DNA from: Candidatus Kaiserbacteria bacterium
GTDB taxonomy: Bacteria > Patescibacteriota > Minisyncoccia > Phycocordibacterales > Phycocordibacteraceae
Length of the DNA: 33,607 nucleotides
Direction of reading: 5' to 3'
Assembly (NCBI GenBank): GCA_016182485.1
Contig: JACPGH010000001.1
Span: 28,278 to 61,884, forward strand
Shown in pieces: positions 9,491 to 18,276 of this stretch (its first letter is position 1; the number at the start of each line of letters is the position of its first letter). The translations under genes were made by a program, and so were the position numbers. The notes below the pieces were generated by a model, which saw only the letters and a program-made list of their open reading frames with translations, was not told the DNA's origin and made no database searches.

Positions 9491-10101
9491 TGACGGCATG
9501 CCTATTGAAGAATGAGCCGGCGAGTGTAGGTATCTTGCGCAGCTAAGCCCTTCCGGGGCGGAGCTTAAGGGAAACCGAGCGTGAATAGCGCACATGTAGG
9601 ATACCTACGACCCGAAACCAGATGAGCTTGCCATGAGCAGGGTGCAGTTTGCCGAAAGGCAGATGAAGGCCCGAACCCGTACGCTGTACAACACGTTGGG
9701 ATGACTTGTGGTAAGGAGTGAAAAGCTAATCGAATCTGGAAATAGCTGGTTCTCTCCGAAACAGCTTTTGGGCTGGCGTTGCCAATTGTGTGCCTGGGGG
9801 TAGAGCACTAGCAGGGACCAACAGGGAGAAATCTCGTGGTTCCTATTAACCTCCGAATACCAGGCACTCGGGCAGCAGTTAGAAGGTGGGGGCGAAGCTC
9901 CATCGATCGAGAGGGGAAGAGCCCGGACCGCCAATTAAGGCCCCAAAATCGACATTCAGTACATCCACAAGGAAGTGAGGACTCACAGACAGTGAGGATG
10001 TTGGCTTAGAAGCAGCCACCATTTAAAGAAAGCGTAACAGCTCACTCATCGAGAGTCCTTGCGCCAAAGATGATCGGGGTTAAATGTCGTGCCGAAATTG
10101 C

Positions 10102-10164
10102 GGACTCTGGGGGCTGGACTCTGGTAACTAGTTAACTAGTTTCTAGAAACCAGCCTCTAGAGTG
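10102..10164. repeat. Hairpin repeat copy 4, inserted in the 23S helix-45 region
   Basis: GGACTCTGGGGGCTGGACTCTGG...AGAAACCAGCCTCTAGAGTGG between gccgaaattgc and ggtaggagagtgttcc. Confidence 0.82.
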
Positions 10165-10694
10165 GTAGGAGAGTGTTCCGTTCGCGCTGAAGCGTAAGGG
10201 GTAACCCGTCGTGGAGCGTACGGAAGTAAGAATGCCGGTACAAGTAACCACAATGCGGGTGAGAACCCCGCACGTCGAAAGACCAAGGTTTCCTCAGCTA
10301 TGGTGATCAACTGAGGGTTAGTCGGGCCTAAGGGGATGGCGAGAGCCGCACCCGATGGACACACGGTCAATATTCCGTGACCGTTTTGAGGGGCGAAGGA
10401 GTGACGAACTGCTGTATCTGCCGCCGGTTATTGGATTCCGGTTGGCGGTATGAGGGCGCGCGCTAGGCAAATCCGGCGCGCACTGTTAAATCAGTTGCCC
10501 GAGTACCGGCGCAATTTCCTCCTACGGGGGGAGAGAGGGCAGAGAGCGCGGTTCCGAGAAAAACTTCTACGCATTAACTCTCAAGACGACCGTACCGCAC
10601 ACCGACACAGGTGGTCAGGTCGAGAAGACCAAGACGAACGAGTAAGATGTCCTCAAGGAACTCGGCAAAAAAGCGGCCGTAAGTTAGCGATAAG

Positions 10695-11009
10695 GCCTGC
10701 CTCCGCACCACTTTGTCCTCAAACCACAAAGACAGGGGGTGCGACGATGAAAGTTCAGGAAGGTGTAAATGAGCGACGGATGACTAACGCTGAAGCGGGT
10801 GAAGCCATAAAGGCTTTCCTCGAGAAGCTGGGGGTCAATCTGGAGTACGTGCGTTTGTGCGAAGACGGAGACGTCCAGCTCAAAACGCACAGAGGGTTCA
10901 AGGTCGTGATCCGCAATCGCAAGAGGGGCGGACGCGTCATCTTCTGTTAACGTTTCATCGCAGTTCTTTAGCCCCGACGTTTGAGGGCTAAAGTGGTGCG
11001 GAGGCCGCA
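10695..11009 (+). mobile_element. ORF-bearing intervening sequence in the 23S helix-63 region
   Basis: Perfect 16-bp arms GCCTCCGCACCACTTT (10699-10714) / AAAGTGGTGCGGAGGC (10990-11005) replacing the usual H63 hairpin. Confidence 0.75.
10747..10950 (+). CDS. 67-aa hypothetical protein in the 23S IVS
   Basis: MKVQEGVNERRMTNAEAGEAIKAFLEKLGVNLEYVRLCEDGDVQLKTHRGFKVVIRNRKRGGRVIFC*; tracked ORF 10450-10950 extends upstream only through 23S exon. Confidence 0.55.
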   Translation: MKVQEGVNERRMTNAEAGEAIKAFLEKLGVNLEYVRLCEDGDVQLKTHRGFKVVIRNRKRGGRVIFC

Positions 11010-11121
11010 GTTAAAGTTTTCCTGGCAACTGTTTACCAAAAACACAGCTCCCTGCAAACTCGTAAGAGGAAGTATAGGGGGTGACACCTGACCAATGCCG
11101 GAAGGTCAACCATGGTGGGTG

Positions 11122-11202
11122 TGCGCATCACACTGCGTGTGATGCGAGATTTAAATGTTTAAATATTTAAATTTCGCATCGCGCTTGGCGCGATGCGCAT
11201 GC
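11122..11202. repeat. Extended AT/GC palindrome insertion in the 23S helix-68 region
   Basis: gcgcatcacactgcgtgtgatgcgagatttaaatgtttaaatatttaaatttcgcatcgcgcttggcgcgatgcgc. Confidence 0.65.
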
Positions 11203-11399
11203 TGGACTATGTAAGCCCCGGTGAATGTCGGCGATAACTATAATCGTCCTAAGGTTCGCGGCGCGACTTCGGTCGCGCCGCGAAGGACTGGGACGATTGT
11301 AGGGTAAACAACACACGCTGCCTTGCCGCGCAGTAATGCGCGGATTAGTCCATATGGCTATATGCTGGGAAGCGCGAATGCGTAATCAGCAGGGAAGAC

Positions 11400-11754
11400 T
11401 CGTGAACTTCAATGTGCGAATTAAGGGAAAGGAGTGATAGATGAACGAAACGATCCGCGCAGTCAAAGACGTGAAGAATGCTCTGTCACGAATGAGGCGC
11501 AGGCGTGGCGAGAGTATCGCCTCGTTCGCGGAACGCCTCTACGATAGACAGATGGAAATCTATTCCGCGAATGCCGGTCGAGATCTGAAGACGCGAACCT
11601 TCGGGGAGCTGTATCCTGGCAATCGCCGGAGCTGGCTCATCGAAGCGAAGACACGGAGTCGCAAGGCCCCTACCGGGCGAAAGTGACTCCGATGCAGTTC
11701 ACACCCTTTGGGCCAACCGCGAATATGGTTGGCCCCACATTGAAGTTCATGAGT
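11400..11754 (+). mobile_element. Palindrome-armed cassette in the group I intron P6 region
   Basis: Arms ctcgtgaacttcaatgtg / cacattgaagttcatgag enclosing an 81-aa ORF and hairpin GGGCCAACC...GGTTGGCCC. Confidence 0.65.
11441..11686 (+). CDS. 81-aa basic hypothetical protein (not LAGLIDADG/GIY-YIG/HNH by eye)
   Basis: aaaggag SD spaced before ATG; MNETIRAVKDVKNALSRMRRRRGESIASFAERLYDRQ... Confidence 0.6.
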   Translation: MNETIRAVKDVKNALSRMRRRRGESIASFAERLYDRQMEIYSANAGRDLKTRTFGELYPGNRRSWLIEAKTRSRKAPTGRK

Positions 11755-12214
11755 TCCCTCAGAGACTAAACGCCATACTCCGAGAATTCGGAGCAAGATA
11801 GAGTCCTTCGCCTAAAAGGAGCGAAAAGCGTAATTCCTTGTCGGGTAAGTTCCGACGTGCACGAATGGTGTAATGACTGGGAAACTGTCTCGAGGACTCG
11901 CTCGGTGAAAATGCACTTCCGGTGAAGATGCCGGATACCTGTAGTTAGACGAAAAGACCCCAGGAGCTTTACTACAGCTTCGTATTGGCCCTGCGGAATT
12001 CATGCGTAGCATAGTGGTGAGAGGTTGAAGCATGGCTTTCGGGCTGTGTGGACTCGTCAGTGAAATAGCCATCTTGAATTTTGCAGTGTCTAACCCCGGC
12101 GGGATCCGCCGGGGGACCGTGCGTGGCGGGTAGTTTTAGTGGGGCGCTATCCTTCGGCCAATGAATGCAGATTCGTTGGTCGAAGCCATGGCGCCTCATG
12201 AGACCTCATAAAGT

Positions 12215-13097
12215 CTCGAAACAAACAAATGAGGGGGTCCCGACTTGGCAACAGGTCGTGGAGGCAGTCGGCAATATGCTGGAACATCCGAGTATCTCCG
12301 AGTACCGGTCCGCTATACGCGGATGGTAAAAATCTTGGGGTGCGGACAATCAGCAGGGACCTCGTGAGAGAGCCCTCAGAGACTACAACCGACCATCCGA
12401 AAGGATGATTGTATAGTCCGATCTTCGTGGCGACACGAAGGTGTACAAGTATAAGTACACATCCATGAACACGAAAGAAATTCGTGAAAAGAAAAAAGAT
12501 CTGGTGTTATCCAAACGACAACGGGAGCTCATCGTAGGACTTCTATTGGGCGACGGGCATCTTGAAACACAAAACGGCGGGCGCACGTATCGATTGAAGG
12601 TCGAACACTGCGTCGCTCAGCGCGAGTATCTCGAATGGCTCGCGAAAGAGTTTCAAGAATGGACCATTTCTGGCCGGTATGAAAAGCGCAAGGGAATGAA
12701 GACGGTGTATGGATTTACTACGGTAAGCCATGCGGCATTCCGATTCTATGGCGCGCAATTCTATCAGAATGGAAAGAAACGCATCCCGCCTCTCGTTAAG
12801 AAATTGATGAGTCCGCTTTCACTGGCGGTATGGTTCCTTGACGATGGTTCTTCAAAATCATCTAGGCACCGCTCGCTCGTGATTCATTCGCTCGGGTATA
12901 TCCGCAAGGATCTTGAATTAATGCAGGATGCGCTCCGGCACTTTGGTGTCGAAAGTGCACTGCATAAGCAGCGCAATGATTCATTTCGATTGTATCTGCC
13001 GCACGCAAGTTCACTCATTGTCGAACGATTTGTCCGGCCGATTCTAAACGAAGTGCCAGTGCTTGCTTACAAAATGGAGAACATAATGCCTAAAAAG
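12215..13097 (+). other. Group I intron in 23S domain V (between cctcataaagt and taacggaggag)
   Basis: ggcaatatgctggaa...gacaatcagcaggga...cctcagagactac...gtatagtccgatc; ends in G. Confidence 0.85.
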
Positions 13098-13100
13098 TAA
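12441..13100 (+). CDS. LAGLIDADG homing endonuclease (two motifs)
   Basis: LIVGLLLGDGHLE and LAVWFLDDGSS. Confidence 0.9.
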   Translation: MYKYKYTSMNTKEIREKKKDLVLSKRQRELIVGLLLGDGHLETQNGGRTYRLKVEHCVAQREYLEWLAKEFQEWTISGRYEKRKGMKTVYGFTTVSHAAFRFYGAQFYQNGKKRIPPLVKKLMSPLSLAVWFLDDGSSKSSRHRSLVIHSLGYIRKDLELMQDALRHFGVESALHKQRNDSFRLYLPHASSLIVERFVRPILNEVPVLAYKMENIMPKK

Positions 13101-13363
13101 CGGAGGAGTCTATTAAGGTTGGCTAGCCGCGAATGGAAACCGTGGCGATAGTGTAAGAGCACAAGCCAGCTTAACTGCGAGACATACTTGTCGAGCAGAT
13201 GCGAAAGCAGAGTCTAGTGAACCGATGGTACGCCTTAGATGCGGCCAGAGATTAACGGATATAAGTTACCCTGGGGATAACAGGCTAGTTCCGCCCAAGC
13301 GTCCATAGCGACGGCGGAGTTCGGCACCTCGATGTCGGCTCACCTTAGCGCGGGGCTGGAGAA

Positions 13364-14114
13364 AACATACCTTCTCTCCCTATCGGAAACGGTAGGGTAA
13401 CAAACAAGTTCAAAACGGCGAAGGCTGACTTATGCAGTAGAGGCCTCAGTTTCGGAGGTCCCAAGTGATAGACTTGGTGCATGAGAGCTAACACCGTGGG
13501 AAAGAGGTGCTCTGAAGTTGAACGAGCATATATTGCCGGATTCATGGATGCTGATGGCGCCATTATGGCGTGCATTGAAAGACATCCATTGAAGCGGTAT
13601 GGGTTTCGCGTTCGTGTTGTCGTTAAAATAACGCAACACGATCGTGAAGTTCTGGATTGGATGCGGCGAAAGCTTGCAGTTGGCGCGGTACGCGCAAATC
13701 GTCCGGGCACTATTGCCCAGACATTCGATTTGCTTATACGCGATCAACAGCACGCACGAGCCGTGTTGCATATAACTATGCCATTTCTGCGCGCGAAGCG
13801 CAGGCAGGCAAAGATCGCAATGTTGATTCTTGATCAAAAGATAGAATCAAGCAAAAATCTAATCCAAATTGCACGTCTAGCAGATACTTTATCGAAATTC
13901 AACGTTCGGTCTAAAAACCGGCGTAAGAATTTTACGGCAAAGATCCAAGAGCACATCTCCCCTAACGACTGATTGCAATTCCTGGAGAATTGCATGAGAT
14001 ATGCACCTTTACGGTGGTATCACACGGCTTGCATCTAAAGTTGTAATGGTGACATTACGACCATGATGATGGAATAGTCTGATACTCGCGGGAACGCGAG
14101 ATAACAAAGAAATG
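13364..14114 (+). other. Group I-like intron in 23S (ggggctggagaa / aggtcccaag); 5' boundary approximate
   Basis: Interrupts the conserved GGGGCUG-AAGUAGGUCCCAAG segment; S-like motif gaatagtctgatact; ends ...aaatG. Confidence 0.75.
13481..13972 (+). CDS. LAGLIDADG homing endonuclease (single motif)
   Basis: ERAYIAGFMDADGAI. Confidence 0.88.
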   Translation: MRANTVGKRCSEVERAYIAGFMDADGAIMACIERHPLKRYGFRVRVVVKITQHDREVLDWMRRKLAVGAVRANRPGTIAQTFDLLIRDQQHARAVLHITMPFLRAKRRQAKIAMLILDQKIESSKNLIQIARLADTLSKFNVRSKNRRKNFTAKIQEHISPND

Positions 14115-14184
14115 AGGTCCCAAGCGTTTGGCTGTTCGCCAATTAAAAAGGTACGCGAGCTGGGTTCAGACCGTTCAGGAGAGC

Positions 14185-14262
14185 AGGCACTAGCCATTAG
14201 GCGCTAGGCGCTAGCATGAATTGCTAGAGCCTAAAGCCTAGTGCCTAACTGCCTAGTCTCTT
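14185..14262. repeat. CTAG-rich imperfect palindrome
   Basis: caggcactagccattaggcgctaggcgctagca...tgctagagcctaaagcctagtgcctaactgcct. Confidence 0.7.
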
Positions 14263-14561
14263 GGACCGTCTGAACCCGCTTCGAGAGGTTATGTGAATCT
14301 AAGTGAAGTTTTTTCGTCTAATGAGAATAAGATAGAGCCCCGCCGTCGCATAAAGCTATGGCGGGCGAGGCAACCATGACACGGCGGTCATATGCAGGAA
14401 TGCATATGTATCAAACTGACTGATATCGGAAAAATCCCACGCGGATAATTCCGAGGGAAGGGTAGTATGATATATCATACTGGCTCACCCGTAGAGACTG
14501 AATGTTGAATATCCAGAACGGATAAAGTTACAGTCCGATCCCGCCAGTAATGGCGGCGTAG

Positions 14562-14606
14562 CTAGAGCCTAGCGCCTAAAGCCTAGTGCCTAGTGCCTAG
14601 TTGCAA
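14562..14606. repeat. Second CTAG-rich copy at the 3' end of the same intron
   Basis: ctagagcctagcgcctaaagcctagtgcctagtgcctag. Confidence 0.7.
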
Positions 14607-14675
14607 CAATTGCGTGAGACAGGTTGGTCTCCTATCTACTACAGGCGTTGATTCTTGAGGAGGGTCGTCCCTAGT

Positions 14676-15465
14676 AAAGAATTGCTACTTCAGAGAGAGA
14701 TCTCTGATGACAATGCGGCTTATAACGGTGAAGTCTACGGCTCACCTGGTCTTAGAGTTCGATATCCGACGGTCCAGTGGATATCTAACTCGCTTGAGGA
14801 CCAGACTGACGCTATGATAATACCGTGGGAAGTCGATCAAGTATTACCAATGCGGATCTCGCGTATATCGCGGGCTTCTTGGACGGAGACGGAAGTCTCA
14901 TGCTCCAACTAAAGAAGCGCAGTGATTCTACGCGCGGCGCGCGCTTCATGGCAACGATTTGTCTTTACCAAGACAGTCGCCATGAAGCGCCGCTCACATG
15001 GATTCGAGAACGAATTCAATGCGGCTACGTTTCAAGGCGAAACGATGGCATGACAGAATTGCGGATCAATGGTTTTTCGCAGGTGCGAAGAACCTTGGAA
15101 GCGCTTCTGATGCATGTCCGTTTCAAAAAGAAACAGGCGTTACTGCTTATCCGGGCATGCAAAATGCTGGAGAAGCAAACGCTCCGCACGTTGAATTCGA
15201 GAGATATGCGAAAAATCGTTGATTTGCTCCTGCTCATTCAGAACGAAAACTATGTGAGCAAACGCAGAAAAACGAGAGAAGAACTGCATAATATACTTGG
15301 TTTGACCCCGTAACGACTTGCGCTGAAATATGCGCGGACTCATAGGTTGAGGAATCGTTCATTTAGAGAACGACAGCTCCTATGGGTAAGATGCCGCCGT
15401 CCTAACCCTTACTACTGGGAAGGATGAAGATATAGTCTGAGCTCCTGGAAACAGGGGAAGTATCG
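14676..15465 (+). other. Group I intron in the 23S sarcin-ricin loop (cctagT / ACGAGAGGACC)
   Basis: Exons join to CCTAGTACGAGAGGACC; U before the intron, G at its end; gatatagtctgag S motif. Confidence 0.85.
14825..15313 (+). CDS. LAGLIDADG homing endonuclease (single motif; GTG start)
   Basis: LAYIAGFLDGDGSLMLQLKK. Confidence 0.9.
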   Translation: MGSRSSITNADLAYIAGFLDGDGSLMLQLKKRSDSTRGARFMATICLYQDSRHEAPLTWIRERIQCGYVSRRNDGMTELRINGFSQVRRTLEALLMHVRFKKKQALLLIRACKMLEKQTLRTLNSRDMRKIVDLLLLIQNENYVSKRRKTREELHNILGLTP

Positions 15466-15993
15466 ACGAGAGGACCGGGATGAACTGACCTCTGGTCTGC
15501 CAGCTGTCCTGCCAAGGGCACCGCTGGGTAGCTATGTCGGGTCGTGATAACCGCTGAAAGCATATAAGCGGGAAGCATGCTCCAAGATTAGGAATCGTTA
15601 TGAGGCTCCTAGGAGATGACTAGGTTGATAGGCTCTAGGTGGAAGCGCCGTAAGGCGCGCAGCCAAGGAGTACTAATATGCCCAGTCTCTCGTGCGGAAC
15701 TCTGTGTAGCACAATCATTACAGCTTGCCCTCTGCAAAGTCGAAGGGCACAATTTACCTTTGCTCGCCTGCGAAAGCAGGACGAGTCCTGAGCCGAAACG
15801 GCGAAGGGCATATTCGAATGTCGCCAAGCACTTGAGTGCTTGGTGTTGGTGCCTTGTCGGAGGGGTGAGGCGCGAGCGAGCGCAGCGCCGGAAGGCCGGA
15901 GCGCGACGGCGCGAGGCGGGGCCGCGCACATCCCGAGCACGGGATGATGCGTGGCATACCCGTTCTCATTCTGATATCATTAGCATCGAATCC

Positions 15994-16116
15994 CTTGTTC
16001 TGGTGGTTTAGCGGGAGGGTCACACCCGTTCTCATTCCGAACACGGCAGTTAAGCCTCCTTGCGGCGATGATACTCATCGTTACAGATGGGGAGAGTAGC
16101 TAGCCGCCAGAACAAG
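15994..16116 (+). rRNA. rrf: 5S ribosomal RNA
   Basis: cttgttctggtgg...acccgttctcattccgaacacggcagttaagcc...gatggggagagtagc...ccgccagaacaag. Confidence 0.93.
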
Positions 16117-16155
16117 GGGTTCGATTCATTTTAGTGCTTAGGACACGGCAGTCAG

Positions 16156-16188
16156 TCACGCATAAATCTCTGCTGAGATTTTGCGCGA
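16156..16188 (+). repeat. Short hairpin motif copy 1
   Basis: TCACGCATAAATCTCTGCTGAGATTTTGCGCGA. Confidence 0.6.
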
Positions 16189-16320
16189 CCCCGCCTCGGC
16201 TCGTCAGCCTGCGGCCCTGAAGGCTGCGCATACTCGCCTTCAGCCCTCTTGAGCCGATGATACTCATCGTTACAGATGGGGAGAGTAGGCAGGCGCCAAC
16301 ACCAAGCACTGAAGGGCCAC

Positions 16321-16353
16321 TCACGGATAATTTTCTGCTGAAAATTTCCGCGA
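16321..16353 (+). repeat. Short hairpin motif copy 2
   Basis: TCACGGATAATTTTCTGCTGAAAATTTCCGCGA. Confidence 0.6.
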
Positions 16354-16441
16354 GCCCGAAGCGGCGGTTTGCTTTTGTAACAATATATTGTTAGGTTATT
16401 TTCGGACGTTGTAGCAAATTTCACCGAAAGGATGGATCTTT

Positions 16442-17092
16442 ATGACGCAGGATGAGATGTTCGAAGTGAAGGTCGCGGATCTGTGGGCTCTGCGGCAAGC
16501 GGCCGAGAGGGCGACGCAGAACATCGAGGACCTGGAGGGCCGCCTTCGCGCGGAACACGAGGCGCGAGGAGAAGCGGTGAAGCGGTACGGGGCGAGGCGC
16601 GTCGAGCTGGTCGAGCAGGAGATGCGAAAGCGCGGCCTGACCTACTGTACGCGCTGCTTCTGCATGATCTATTCAGCCGAGGCAGACTTCGTGCTGACCG
16701 AAGGCCGTGAGACGTACGACGGCGCGTATCACACATACGGTTTCCGGAACTTCTTCCGTTTTTATCGCGTGTGTCCCGCATGCCGAGAGAAGCTGCTCGA
16801 TGCGCATGGCCGTCGCGGAGGGTACGACACGTTTGCGAAGGACCAAGCGTACTTCCATGCATTCCACGTCGAGAAGCGCCTGGACGGCTTCTGGGTGCGC
16901 AAGTTCGGTGCGTGGGGGCATCTCGGTTGGCACGACGACAAGTGCGTTCTCGCTGAACTTCCGGGGAAACTCGTCGAGCAGCTTGCTGCGGAATGGGGCC
17001 TGCCGCCGAGGATCTCCTTCGAATCGGAGTACTTCGGCGGCCCCATGAATAAGCTCGTCATCCACGAGCATTCCGCGGCCGCGGCCCACTGA
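16442..17092 (+). CDS. Hypothetical protein with two CxxC pairs (zinc-ribbon-like)
   Basis: GLTYCTRCFCMIY...FYRVCPACREKLL; gaaagga upstream of ATG. Confidence 0.65.
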   Translation: MTQDEMFEVKVADLWALRQAAERATQNIEDLEGRLRAEHEARGEAVKRYGARRVELVEQEMRKRGLTYCTRCFCMIYSAEADFVLTEGRETYDGAYHTYGFRNFFRFYRVCPACREKLLDAHGRRGGYDTFAKDQAYFHAFHVEKRLDGFWVRKFGAWGHLGWHDDKCVLAELPGKLVEQLAAEWGLPPRISFESEYFGGPMNKLVIHEHSAAAAH

Positions 17093-17202
17093 TCGCTCTT
17101 GGGGAGGGTGCCTGCGCAATATGGCACCCTCCCACCCTGACCTCGGTCCGGGTTTTTTGATGACTATAGTCTCCCTCGGCGGACCAGTGCTATGCTTTAT
17201 TC

Positions 17203-18264
17203 ATGAACTACTCCAGAGGCTTCATAGCGCCCGTTGTCCTCATTATTCTCGCCGTTCTTCTCCTCGGCGGCGGGGCATACGTTTGGACCAGTCAAAATGC
17301 GAGCCCGCAATTGGATGCGATTAAGAATTTCTTCGCAAACGAACAGGCGACCTCTCAAATAGCAGATTGGCAGACTTATCGAAATGAGCAGTATGGGTTC
17401 GAATTCAAATATCCTCCCACCGTTGCCTACAGTGGAGAAAGTTATCTTATGGAAATAGTCAGAGACAACCCGGACGATTTAGAAGGAGGATTACTTAGTA
17501 ATTGTTTGTTCGGCGGTCTTATTTCGGCGAGAATCCAGGGAACATACTCAAACAAGCTCGGCTACCGAGGGATTTCGTTGTGTATTTCGCAGGCAATTTT
17601 TGAGGAAACATCAGGCACTGTATATCGCTACGGTGGAATGAGAGAGGGCGAATATGCTTGGTTTCCCATAGGTCAAAATAGTCTACGGATCAATAATCAG
17701 GAGCAATTGCTTACCGAAACCGATTTTCGTTTGCTCGTTGCAAGCGTAAAAATAATGTATCCCCCAACAGCAGGCTGGAAAGCGTATCGGAATGAGGAAT
17801 ATGGCTTCTCATTTACCGTCCCTGACGGCTACTCCATTAACGCCTCTTCTTCTATAACGAGCCGTAGAGGATTAGCATTTGTTCAGAACCACGCGGCAAC
17901 TGAAGATCGGGGAGAGTTCACTGTTAAAGTCGATACCAAACCGATCATTAAGTATATTTTTGATGGCATCTACTATCTCTGTACTTTCGACAAGAGAGAG
18001 ACCTTTACATGTCATAATAAAGCATCAACAACAACAGATGAGATTAGCTCGTTGCCCGATTATGCTTTCCCAACGTATCTTATGCAGATAGCCGATGCTG
18101 GAAGCGGTGTTGATTACTACCTGATTCCGGATTATAGAAGGGACGAATGGATAATTTTTTCTTTCGGGAAAGACGTTTGGGGCGATGCCAAAAAGCAACA
18201 AGAATTTGAAGAGGATTTTAAAGCTGCCCTTCGCTCATTTAAATTCGTCCAGCGTAGTAACTGA
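17203..18264 (+). CDS. Membrane-anchored hypothetical protein with two homologous domains
   Basis: N-terminal TM; repeated WQTYRNEQYGFEFKYP / WKAYRNEEYGFSFTVP. Confidence 0.7.
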   Translation: MNYSRGFIAPVVLIILAVLLLGGGAYVWTSQNASPQLDAIKNFFANEQATSQIADWQTYRNEQYGFEFKYPPTVAYSGESYLMEIVRDNPDDLEGGLLSNCLFGGLISARIQGTYSNKLGYRGISLCISQAIFEETSGTVYRYGGMREGEYAWFPIGQNSLRINNQEQLLTETDFRLLVASVKIMYPPTAGWKAYRNEEYGFSFTVPDGYSINASSSITSRRGLAFVQNHAATEDRGEFTVKVDTKPIIKYIFDGIYYLCTFDKRETFTCHNKASTTTDEISSLPDYAFPTYLMQIADAGSGVDYYLIPDYRRDEWIIFSFGKDVWGDAKKQQEFEEDFKAALRSFKFVQRSN

Positions 18265-18276
18265 TATACTATCCGC

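Larger units (their letters stand above)
11256..11819 (+). other. Group I intron in 23S after cctaaggT (E. coli ~U1931)
   Basis: Core motifs ggctatatgctggga...aatcagcagggaa...ttccctcagagactaaacg...aagatagagtcc; 3' exon start is approximate. Confidence 0.75.
14175..14612 (+). other. ORF-less group I intron in the 23S A-loop region (ggttcagaccgT / CGTGAGACAGG)
   Basis: Joined exons match GGUUUAGAACGU+CGUGAGACAG; core gtagagactgaatg...gttacagtccgatc. Confidence 0.8.
8759..15697 (+). rRNA. rrl: 23S ribosomal RNA, heavily interrupted
   Basis: 5' gtacacggtggatgcc...; PTC ggggataacaggct; split SRL cctagt/acgagaggacc; terminal stem ccgcacgagaga (8759-8770) pairs with tctctcgtgcgg (15686-15697). Confidence 0.93.
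15835..16310 (+). pseudogene. Disrupted second 5S rRNA enclosing the intact 5S
   Basis: AGTGCTTGGTGTTGGTGCC (15835-15853) pairs with GGCGCCAACACCAAGCACT (16292-16310); duplicated 5S blocks acccgttctcattc, acacggcagt and cgatgatactcatcgttacagatggggagagtag. Confidence 0.65.

Noticed and set aside
10450-10746. N-terminal 99 codons of ORF 10450-10950
   Set aside because: This part is 23S domain III exon; only the ATG at 10747 onwards lies in the insertion.
8651-14606. CRISPR array from the repeated hairpins
   Set aside because: Copies are dispersed, self-complementary and lie in rRNA helices; no regular spacers or cas genes.
15765-15812. Hammerhead-like string ctgcgaaagcaggacgagtcctgagccgaaacggcgaa
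   Set aside because: Lacks the CUGANGA core; looks like a common palindromic intergenic repeat.
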